NCBI RefSeq assembly: GCF_025602895.1
Contig: NW_026516230.1
Coordinates: 186,001-250,000 of the forward strand
Direction of reading: 5' to 3'
From: Polychytrium aggregatum
Taxonomy: Eukaryota; Chytridiomycota; Chytridiomycetes; Polychytriales
DNA: 64,000 bases
The translations under genes and the position numbers were made by a program. This document shows, piece by piece, positions 10,338 through 18,471 of the stretch (the stretch's first letter is position 1; every line of letters starts with the position of its first letter). The notes beneath the pieces were generated by a model, which was not told the origin of the DNA, searched no databases, and was given only the letters and a program-made list of their open reading frames with translations.

Positions 10338-13300
10338 GTGGAGGCTTAGATCTGGAGCCGTCTCCCCTTCCTCCAGAAGCAAGCGTCGATGGTAAGGAGC
10401 ATGAGGTAAGTGTCGAACGCATGGCTATGTGTGGAATGATCAATGTAGTCGGTGGTGGATCGCACTCTGTCAAACCCGCCTCTTCTAAGGGCACATCTGG
10501 CTCCCAGATGTCTTTGACAGAGCTCCCGATCTCCACACCACCTGCGAACTTGGTCATCTGCTCGAACCATGCTGCCGACACTGATCTCTGCTCCGAGCCT
10601 TCTTCGTGCGTCTCGTCGAATTCTTCGTCTTCTCCCGTTTTCTCCGCTTCTCTTGTTCTCCCTTCTGGTCGCTCCCTCTCTTGCCAACTTCTCGTCGATT
10701 CTGGTGCCTCCGGCAACTTCATCGACGAGAGCTTTGTTGACCGCTTCTCGGTCCCCCTCGTTTCCAAATCCACTCCCCTCCCTGTCCAAGGTGTCGATGG
10801 CCAGCCACTTTCTTCCGGCCCCATCACTTTTGAGACGGAACCCCTCAAGATTGTTCTTGGGGACTACACTCAACACCTTTCCTTTGATGTCATTAAGTCT
10901 CCCCACCAACCTGTTATCCTTGGCTATCCCTGGCTGCAGTCCATCGAACCTAGGTTCCACTGGGCTCGTGGACTCCTTTGCCTTCCCCGTCCTGCAAACC
11001 ACATCCTCAAGGTTGTGGATGCCTCTTCCCTCCCTTCCGTTTCTTCCGTTTCTCCTTCTCCCCTTCCTCTTGTTGGCGACACACCCAATGTTTTCCCTCG
11101 TGCCTCTACCGACACCACTGTGGTGCTCGCTTCTTCGCCTCGCACCGTTTGTACTCGCGAAGATGATCAGAATAAAGTGATCGCTCAACGTTATTCTGAT
11201 TGTGTTCCGAGTGAGGTGCCCTGTTCCTGTGCTGCTCGTCCTGGTCCCTCCGGTCTCGTCTCCGTCCGTCCTGGTCTCCCCGGTCCCGTTGCTCCCAGCC
11301 CCGCTCCTGTCCGTGTCCAAGCGATCAGGTACAAGTCGTTGGAGCAGTCCGTCCTCGACACACAGTCTAGCCCCGACCCCCTGACTGTGTTCCAAGTCCT
11401 CGTCCTTCCTGCCACCGATCCGGATCCGACGCCCCTCTCGACGTCGATCCCCGAGGAGTACAAGTCGTTTGGCTCAGTCTTCTCGAAGCAGGAAGCCGAT
11501 TCGTTGCCCCCGCACCGGACGTACGACTGCCCGATCGACCTGGAGCCCGGCAAGACCCCCAAGTTCGGACCGCTCTACTCCCTGTCAGAGCCCGAACTCA
11601 AGGCCCTTCGTGAATACCTCGACGACAACCTCGTCAAAGGGTTCATCCGTCCTTCGTCCTCTCCCGCCGGTTCTCCGATCCTTTTCGTCAAGAAGAAGGA
11701 CGGCTCTCTGCGTCTCTGCGTGGACTATCGCGCATTGAACACGATCACGGTCAAGAATCGTTACCCCTTACCGTTGATCAATGAGATGCTGGACCGAGTC
11801 CGGGACGCGAAGGTGTTCACGAAGCTGGACCTCCGCGGGGCCTACAACCTGCTGCGTATCCGCGCAGGCGACGAGTGGAAGACGGCCTTTCGCACTCGTT
11901 ACGGCCAGTTCGAGTACTTGGTGATGCCCTTTGGACTCACCAATGCTCCGGCCACCTTCCAGCACTTCATCAACGATGTCCTTCGTGATGAACTGGACAA
12001 CTTTGCGATTGCCTACCTTGACGACATTTTGATTTACAGCGCTGACCCCACTCAGCATGCAAATCACGTCAAGCAGGTCCTGGCCAAGCTCCAGGCTGCA
12101 AAGTTGTACTGCAAGCTGGAGAAGTGCGAGTTCTCCAAGGACAAGGTCTCATTCCTCGGCTACGTCATCTCGCCCAAGGGTATCGAGATGGAACGAGCAA
12201 AGCTCTCCGCCATTGTCGACTGGCCCGTCCCCCGCAATGTCTCCGACCTTCGCTCCTTCATTGGGTTCTCGAACTTTTACCGTCGCTTCATTGACGGATA
12301 TGCCAAGATCGCCGGTCCGCTCACGCTCCTGTTCAAGAAGTCCCAGGTCTTCCGCTGGTCCCCCGACGCCCACAAGGCTTTCCAGTCCCTCAAGGAAGCC
12401 TTCGTCTCCGAGCCCGTCCTTGCGCACCCCGACCCATCCAAGCCCTTTGTCGTGGAGTCTGATGCCTCAGACTTTGCGATCGGATGCGTCCTGTCCCAGC
12501 GCGGCTCCGATGGCCACCTGCACCCGTGCTCCTTCCACTCCCGCACGCTCATGGATGCTGAACGCAACTACAGCATCTATGAGAAGGAGCTCTTGGCCAT
12601 CAAGGAGGCTTTCGAGGTCTGGCGACACTACCTCGAAGGTGCCCAACACCCAGTCCAAGTCCTTACCGACCACAAGAACTTGGAATACCTGGCGTCGGCC
12701 CGCATCCTCAACCAGCGACACGCCCGGTGGTCGCAGTTCCTGTCTCGGTTCGACCTCCGGATCCAGTACCTCCCCGGTCCAAAGAACGGCAAGGCCGACG
12801 CTCTCTCCCGCCGCCCGGACTACGTCCCTCCGTCCGCACCTGTGTCCAAGGAGCCTCCCCCGTTGCTGCCACCTTCGTCGTTCGCCTGTGCCGTCCGTCG
12901 CTCCTCGGATGCAAGTTCCACTCGCCCTGTGGACTTGCTCAAGCTCATTGCCGAGGAGCAACCCAAGGACCCGTCCCTGGACCAGCTCCGCAACGATCCC
13001 AAGTATGTCCTGAAGGATGGTCTCCTCACCTTCATGGACAAGATCGTTGTGCCCGAGTCGTGTCGAGTCCCCGTCCTCAAGTCATGCCACGATCCTGTCG
13101 CTGTTGGACATCCTGGCATTCGGCGGACTCGGGCACTGATCTCGAGGCAGTTCTGGTGGCCCTCAATCCGCAAGGATGTCCAGGCTTATGTCTCGACGTG
13201 CGACACTTGTGCACGCTCGAAAGTCCCTCGACATAAGCCGTTTGGATACTTGCAGCCCCTCCCGACGGCATCGCGACCCTGGTCTCTGGTGACGATGGAC

Positions 13301-14380
13301 TTTATCACCGACCTCCCCGAGTCCAACGGCAAGACTTGCATCTTTGTCGTCGTCGATAGCCTGACCAAGATGGCCCACTTCCTTCCCTGTCGGTCCCTCC
13401 CAAGTGCCGAGGAAACAGCGTCGCTGTTCCTCGACAACATCTTCCGTCTCCACGGTCTCCCGGACAACATCGTCTCGGACCGAGGAAGCCAGTTCACCTC
13501 GCGGTTCTGGCAGGCCCTGTGCTCAGAACTCGGCATCAAGACCAGTCTGTCCACGGCGTTCCACCCCCAAACCGATGGACAGACTGAGCGGGTCAACCAA
13601 GTCATCAACCAGCATCTCCGCTGCTACACCTCGTACCAGCAGGATGACTGGGCGATGCTGCTCCCGCTCGCCGAGTTCTCATACAACAACCTCGAGCACA
13701 CCTCGACCAAGGCCTCCCCGTTCCTGGCGACTTACGGCTTCAACCCTCGATTCGAGTCTCCGGTCCTTCCTTCCAGCCTCGATGTCCCCTCCGCGACCGA
13801 CCGAGTCGAACACCTTCAGCACAACTTGGCGTTGCTGAAGGAGAACCTCGAGAAGGCCAAGGCGGACTACAAGCGCTTTGCGGATGCCCACAAGTCCGAC
13901 GCTCCCAAGTTCGCTCCTGGCGATCAAGTCTGGGTCCTAACACGCAACATCAAGACCACCCGTCCAAGCAAGAAGTTGGACTACCAGCGCATCGGACCCT
14001 ACAAGATCGTCGAAGCCATCGGTTCCCTCGCCTTCCGCCTCGACCTTCCCAAGGATCTCAAGATCCATCCGGTGTTCCATGTCTCCCTCCTTGAGCCCCA
14101 CAAGTCGAACACCCTCCCCGGCCGCATCCAAGACCCTCCTCCGCCAGTCCGCGTCGACGACCACTTGGAGTATGAAGTCCAGGAGATCCTCGACTCCAAG
14201 CTGGTCCGCGGTAAGTTGAGCTATTTCGTTGATTGGAAGGGCTACTCGACTGATCATCGCAGCTGGGAGCCCGCCAACTACGTTAACGCTCCCGACAAGA
14301 TAGCCGACTTCCACCGCCGGTACCCCGACAAGCCTGGACTTATTGTTCGCAGGAGTGGCCGTAGTTTGGGGAGGGGATGA
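10313..14380 (+). CDS. Element B Pol (protease, RT, RNase H, integrase, chromodomain)
   Basis: Open in the -1 frame relative to gag, from the slippery site to TGA at 14378-14380; an ATG occurs only at 10421. The aspartic protease shows LLVDSGASGNFID. Reverse transcriptase shows LRLCVDYRALN, FTKLDLRGAYN, MPFGLTNAPATFQ and the catalytic AYLDDILIYS. RNase H has VESDASDFAIGCVLSQ, EKELLAIKEAFE and TDHKNLEYL. Integrase has the HHCC zinc finger (GHPGIRRT, CDTCARSK), the DDE core (MDFITDLP, VSDRGSQFTS, HPQTDGQTERVNQ), the GPY motif (QRIGPYKIVEA) and a terminal chromodomain (EVQEILDSKLVRGKLSYFVD, WKGYSTDHRSWEPA). All catalytic residues looked for are present. The product would be made as a Gag-Pol fusion. 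Confidence 0.94.
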   Translation, partial: GKRPGPDLSGGLDLEPSPLPPEASVDGKEHEVSVERMAMCGMINVVGGGSHSVKPASSKGTSGSQMSLTELPISTPPANLVICSNHAADTDLCSEPSSCVSSNSSSSPVFSASLVLPSGRSLSCQLLVDSGASGNFIDESFVDRFSVPLVSKSTPLPVQGVDGQPLSSGPITFETEPLKIVLGDYTQHLSFDVIKSPHQPVILGYPWLQSIEPRFHWARGLLCLPRPANHILKVVDASSLPSVSSVSPSPLPLVGDTPNVFPRASTDTTVVLASSPRTVCTREDDQNKVIAQRYSDCVPSEVPCSCAARPGPSGLVSVRPGLPGPVAPSPAPVRVQAIRYKSLEQSVLDTQSSPDPLTVFQVLVLPATDPDPTPLSTSIPEEYKSFGSVFSKQEADSLPPHRTYDCPIDLEPGKTPKFGPLYSLSEPELKALREYLDDNLVKGFIRPSSSPAGSPILFVKKKDGSLRLCVDYRALNTITVKNRYPLPLINEMLDRVRDAKVFTKLDLRGAYNLLRIRAGDEWKTAFRTRYGQFEYLVMPFGLTNAPATFQHFINDVLRDELDNFAIAYLDDILIYSADPTQHANHVKQVLAKLQAAKLYCKLEKCEFSKDKVSFLGYVISPKGIEMERAKLSAIVDWPVPRNVSDLRSFIGFSNFYRRFIDGYAKIAGPLTLLFKKSQVFRWSPDAHKAFQSLKEAFVSEPVLAHPDPSKPFVVESDASDFAIGCVLSQRGSDGHLHPCSFHSRTLMDAERNYSIYEKELLAIKEAFEVWRHYLEGAQHPVQVLTDHKNLEYLASARILNQRHARWSQFLSRFDLRIQYLPGPKNGKADALSRRPDYVPPSAPVSKEPPPLLPPSSFACAVRRSSDASSTRPVDLLKLIAEEQPKDPSLDQLRNDPKYVLKDGLLTFMDKIVVPESCRVPVLKSCHDPVAVGHPGIRRTRALISRQFWWPSIRKDVQAYVSTCDTCARSKVPRHKPFGYLQPLPTASRPWSLVTMDFITDLPESNGKTCIFVVVDSLTKMAHFLPCRSLPSAEETASLFLDNIFRLHGLPDNIVSDRGSQFTSRFWQALCSELGIKTSLSTAFHPQTDGQTERVNQVINQHLRCYTSYQQDDWAMLLPLAEFSYNNLEHTSTKASPFLATYGFNPRFESPVLPSSLDVPSATDRVEHLQHNLALLKENLEKAKADYKRFADAHKSDAPKFAPGDQVWVLTRNIKTTRPSKKLDYQRIGPYKIVEAIGSLAFRLDLPKDLKIHPVFHVSLLEPHKSNTLPGRIQDPPPPVRVDDHLEYEVQEILDSKLVRGKLSYFVDWKGYSTDHRSWEPANYVNAPDKIADFHRRYPDKPGLIVRRSGRSLGRG

Positions 14381-14765
14381 TGTGATGATCATGCACGTTG
14401 GGAACACGTGTGGACTGCTGCGCGTGATGCACCGTGAGTCATGTTTGTTTGTCTTGGCGTGTATTCCCTGATTGGCTGGCGCCGATGACTCTTACTTCGC
14501 CTCCGACTGCGCTGTGCTTCGCCCCTCTCTCTAGCAGCTCCGCCTCCCTCGCACCCCCATCTCGTCCCTCGTTTGTCGCTCCACCCCTCTCGCCCACTTT
14601 CGCCCTTCGGTTTCCCTCTTGGCTATAAAGCCCCTCCTTTCTTGCACCCATTTTGTATCTGCAGTTCGAACAACACTTGTTGTTATCTGATAAGTCGTAA
14701 TATAGCTTATCGTTGTTCGCCAAGCACCTGGTCGTCCAGTGTCGTTGCTTGTCGTGGTCCTCACA
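14381..14765 (+). repeat. 3' LTR of element B
   Basis: 385 bp, apparently identical to 8849-9233 (constant offset 5532). Directly preceded by the polypurine tract and the pol stop codon. Target duplication gacga follows at 14766-14770. Confidence 0.96.
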
Positions 14766-16925
14766 GACGAACGGCTTGGATGGGTCCGGATGCACCAGAA
14801 CGGGCTCCGAAACGAAGGCATCCTTCAAGGATCTGAATGCTTTATCGGCTTCGCGGGACCACTGGAAGCCATGCGTCTTCCGGAAGAGCCGAGTCATGGG
14901 CCCCGCGATCTTTGCGTATCCATCGATGAAGCGTCGATAGAAGTTCGCAAACCCGACAAAGGATCGAAGATCCGAGATGTTGCGCGGTATGGGCCAATCC
15001 AAGATCGCAGAGAGCTTGGATCGCTCCATACCGATGCCCTCGGGCGAGACCATGAAACCAAGGAACGAGACCGAGGTTTTGGAGAACTCGCACTTCTCCA
15101 GCTTGCAATACAGCTTTGCAGCTCGGAGCTTCGAGAGGACCTGCTTGACGTGCTCTACATGCTGCGACGGGTCAGCACTGTAGATCAAGATATCGTCAAG
15201 ATACGCAATTGCGAACTGGTCCAACTCGGTGCGCAGGACGTCGTTGATGAAGTGCTGGAACGTCGCTGGCGCGTTGGTGAGCCCAAAGGGCATCACCAAG
15301 TACTCGAAGTGCCCATATCGAGTACGGAAAGCTGTCTTCCACTCGTCCCCGGAGCGGATGCGCAGCAGATTGTAGGCTCCACGAAGGTCCAGCTTAGTGA
15401 ACACCTTCGCGCCTCGAAGTCGGTCCAGCAGCTCGCCGATCAGCGGTAAAGGGTAACGGTTCTTTACCGTGATACCGTTCAGTGCGCGGTAGTCAACGCA
15501 AAGACGAAGTGAGCCGTCCTTCTTCTTGACGAAGAGGATTGGCGAGCCTGCTGGGGACGACGAAGGACGAACGAATCCCTTGGCAAGATTCTCGTCGAGA
15601 TAGTCACGCAGAGCGTGAAGTTCGGGCTCGGACAGTGAGTACAGAGGCCCGAACTTTGGCGACTTGCCCGGCTCCAAGTCAATGGGGCAGTCGTAAGGGC
15701 GATGCGGAGGCAAGGAGTCAGCTTCCTGTTTAGAGAAAACAGACAGGAAGTCCTTGTACTCCGCAGGCACTTCGACAGTCGCAGTGCTCGGCTCGTCAGT
15801 GGGCAGGACATGGACCTGAAAGATGGTCAGGGGTTGCGTTCCATGCCTGCATGCATCCAGAGACTCGCGCATCGAGCGGTAATCAATGCTGCAGACGCGG
15901 AGAGGAGCGTCCGAGCTGAGAGGAGGGGCGTGGACAAGGTCAGAATAATGTTCGACGGTTACTTTATTCTGAACAATGTCCGAAGAACAAACAACAGGAG
16001 GAGGTACATCAAGGAGGGAAAGAGAACTGACAGCAGGAGAAGGGGTTTGGGAAGAGCGAAGGGGTTCGGGAGGAACAAGACAAGAAGGGGAAGACGAAGG
16101 TGGGAGCGTAGGAGAGGAGCTTAGATCAATCAAAGGAGTGGAATCATCAAGAAGGGGAGTGACATTGGAAGGAATTTTACAAGACGAAAGGGAAGAGGTG
16201 CATGGAGAGGGGTCGGAATCAACAGAAGGAGGGAGACAAAGAAGACCGCGAGACCAGACAATCTTGGGCTCGGCGGTGCGCAACCAAGGAAAGCCAAGGA
16301 TAAGTGGTTGATGTGGAGACCTGATCACATCGAACCGAAGGCGTTGCGAGACGTCCCCGAGAATCACCTCGAGTGGAGCAGTCTCGCGGAGGATGGGGCC
16401 AGACGACAGCGGCTTACCATCCACGCCTTCCACTGCCAAGGGCGAAGCCTTGGAGCAGGTGGGGACAGAGTGTCGAGCAACAAAGTCCTCGTCGATAAAG
16501 TTGCCAGAGGCACCAGAATCGACAAGTCCTTCGCACGACAGAGAATCACCAGAAGGAAGACGAACAGCGACGGGAACAACCAACGAGCAACGACGAACAG
16601 ACGAAACACAAGACTTTGGTTCGGTACCAGCTTCGGCACCAGGGTTGCGGCTAGCACAGACAGTTAACTTTGCCGAGGGTTGGCAGGACAGCTCAGGTAT
16701 TTGCACCTGTGGATGAGGTGCAGTTCCCAGTGACACCAGAGGTGCCACGGGTACTATGCCAGAGCTGAGAGTGTCCGCCGGTCCAGAGGCAAGGCGAAGC
16801 TGTCCGCACATCACTGCTTCCCCAGTACTTACCAAAGGCACCTTACCAATGTCTTCACTTTCGGAAGGCGGTGGGCACGGCTCCGGTTCAAGGCCTTCAC
16901 TTAGAACCGGGCCTGGTCGTTTCCC
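14766..16925 (-). CDS. Element A pol, 5' part: protease and reverse transcriptase
   Basis: The minus-strand frame is open from the -1 slippery site (16919-16925) to the B insertion at 14766. It holds the protease (LVDSGASGNFIDEDF) and reverse transcriptase (LRLCVDYRALN, FTKLDLRGAYN, YLDDILIYSADPSQ), and breaks off at the start of RNase H after HPDPSKPFV. Read into element B's LTR it would continue to a stop near 14439. About three quarters of the residues match the element B protein by eye, so A and B are related but distinct families. Confidence 0.93.
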
Positions 16926-17878
16926 GAACTGAAGTCTTGCACTTCTCCATCCTCGTAAACGATGGTGCGGATGATCCTCGGGCCGGGAGGTCCAGGGGGC
17001 GGTCCGGTAGCTCTGGTAGATCCAAACTTGACGGGGCAGTTTCGTACCAAGTGGCCCTTCTTGCCACAGTACAGGCAGAGTCCAAAGCGGCGGCGGCGTT
17101 GTTTCTCCTCGGCGGTCAGGGGTCCAGAGACGGCAGAGTCCACTTGCATGGGCTCGGAAACAATGTAGGAGGGGTGCGGCGGAGCGAGGACGGGCGCGGG
17201 AGCGATGGCGGGAACGGCAGCGGAGGCGGAACCAAAGGCGAACTGGGAAGACCGGTAGCGGGCAGGCGTGCTTCGGCGCTCTTGACGGCGCTCGCGGATT
17301 CGTGCATCGAGCTCGTTACAAAGCTCGATGTACTCCTCCAGATCTCGTGGCAGAGGGCGAACTCGCGAAAGTTCGTCTCTGACATCATCCGACAAGCCAA
17401 GTCGGAAGAACGAGATCTTTGCACCGTCGTTCCAAGTCGTATCGGCGGCAATACGAAGGAACTCGGATGCATAGACTGCGCACGGGCGGTTGCCCTGAGA
17501 CAGTGTGGTGATCACTGACTCGGCAGTCCTGGCCCGATCAGGGTCGTCAAACACTTTGGAAAAGCGTTCTAGGAAATCGCCAAAAGAGTTGAGTCGGGGA
17601 TCACCCATCTCAAGCATCGGAGTCGCCCACTGGAGAGCCGGTCCAGTGAGCAGACTAATGACGAATCCGACCTTAATCGGGTCAGCAGGGAACCGGTGGG
17701 GCTGCATTCGTATATACAGTTTGCACTGATTTACGAATGCCCGGAACCCTTGCCGGTTACCGTCGTAACGGTCCGGCATCTGCACGCTGTACCCAGCGGC
17801 AGGAGCATCGCGAGCTGTCCGGAGCTCGGCGAGCTCGGCCTCCAAGGCACGGAGGCGGTCCACGAGGGCAGGATCCAT
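16901..17878 (-). CDS. Element A Gag
   Basis: 325 residues from the ATG at 17878 (MDPALVDRLRALEAEL), chosen because it aligns with the element B start; an upstream in-frame ATG at 17926 would add 16 residues. It has a coiled-coil start, capsid-like region (FRAFVNQCKLY, LTGPALQWATP) and one CCHC knuckle, CLYCGKKGHLVRNCP. It ends NDQARF-TAA just after the slippery site. Confidence 0.92.
   Translation of the reverse strand: MDPALVDRLRALEAELAELRTARDAPAAGYSVQMPDRYDGNRQGFRAFVNQCKLYIRMQPHRFPADPIKVGFVISLLTGPALQWATPMLEMGDPRLNSFGDFLERFSKVFDDPDRARTAESVITTLSQGNRPCAVYASEFLRIAADTTWNDGAKISFFRLGLSDDVRDELSRVRPLPRDLEEYIELCNELDARIRERRQERRSTPARYRSSQFAFGSASAAVPAIAPAPVLAPPHPSYIVSEPMQVDSAVSGPLTAEEKQRRRRFGLCLYCGKKGHLVRNCPVKFGSTRATGPPPGPPGPRIIRTIVYEDGEVQDFSSGNDQARF
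16919..16925 (-). other. -1 ribosomal frameshift heptamer G_GGA_AAC, element A
   Basis: Minus-strand codons TCG-GGA-AAC, followed by the same GAC-CAG-GCC as in element B and a gag stop 16 bases later. The -1 frame is open into pol. Confidence 0.75.
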
Positions 17879-18039
17879 GGCGGGACTGGGACTGGGACTG
17901 GGAAAAAAAAAAGCGAGGAGGTTCAAGAACAGGAGAGCGAAGAGGGCTCAGACACAAGTGTGCTTGAGGTTCGGACAGGACTAGGAAAGGGGCGGGGCTA
18001 GGAGCGGAAGATACCAAGCAGGTGGTATCAGTAGAAGAG

Positions 18040-18051
18040 AGTTCGAACAAA
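18040..18051 (-). other. Primer-binding site of element A, complementary to its own RNA 5' end
   Basis: On the minus strand TTTGTTCGAACT lies one base after the 5' LTR. It is the exact reverse complement of AGTTCGAACAAA within the LTR (plus-strand 18140-18151), which lies 39 bases after TATAAATA. Confidence 0.75.
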
Positions 18052-18052
18052 G

Positions 18053-18471
18053 TGTGAGGAGTGAACAAGCGCAAGGACGAAGACCAAGTGCTTGGTATGA
18101 GCTTTATTAGCTTTTAGCCCCGAACACCAAAGAACAAGTTTTGTTCGAACTGGTGTTCAACATAGGCTCAGACATGCAGGGCTATTTATAGACCGGGAGA
18201 AGGTCGAGGGGCAAAAGTGGGCGAGAAGGGTGGAGCATCACAGAGAAGCGAGAAGGGGGTGCGAGAGTGGCTGGTGTGCAAGCGAGAGAGGCTTGGCACA
18301 GCCCGGGGACATGTGCCGAGCGGTGGGGGAGGCAGGAAACCAGTAGACGCGGGTGGCAACGGCGCGTGCTCATGCATGGGGGCAAACAAACACGTGGGGA
18401 CTCATGATTGGTGCGGAGGGAGAGAGCATGCGGGACAATCTCATTGGTCCGTTGTGATGCTGGTCATCACA
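18053..18471 (-). repeat. 5' LTR of element A
   Basis: 419-bp direct repeat of 6478-6896. TATAAATA is at 18190-18183 on the minus strand. Target duplication gctgt follows at 18472-18476. Its outer bases supply the last codons and the stop of the truncated PCF11 frame (18441). Confidence 0.96.

Larger units (their letters stand above)
8849..14765 (+). mobile_element. Element B: intact-looking Ty3/gypsy chromovirus nested in element A
   Basis: 5,917 bp with two 385-bp LTRs and a 5-bp target duplication, gacga, at 8844-8848 and 14766-14770. It lies within the RNase H coding region of element A, in the opposite orientation. Internal order: self-priming site, gag (9354-10337), -1 frameshift heptamer (10313-10319), pol to 14380, a polypurine tract (GGGGAGGGGATGA) that includes the stop codon, 3' LTR. 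Neither gag nor pol contains a stop or frameshift, and the LTRs appear identical, so it could be active. It inserted after element A. Confidence 0.96.
6478..18471 (-). mobile_element. Element A: Ty3/gypsy chromovirus, interrupted by nested element B
   Basis: LTR retrotransposon on the minus strand, bounded by two 419-bp LTRs and a 5-bp target duplication (gctgt). Without element B and one copy of its duplication the element is about 6.07 kb. Order in its sense direction: 5' LTR (18053-18471), self-complementary primer-binding site, gag (17878-16901), -1 frameshift site, pol with protease, reverse transcriptase, RNase H, integrase and chromodomain (ending 6897), polypurine tract, 3' LTR (6478-6896). 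The gene order RT-RNaseH-IN plus a terminal chromodomain marks a chromovirus. Frames are open apart from the B insertion, and the LTRs look identical, so the insertion is young. It sits inside PCF11 in the same orientation. Confidence 0.95.
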
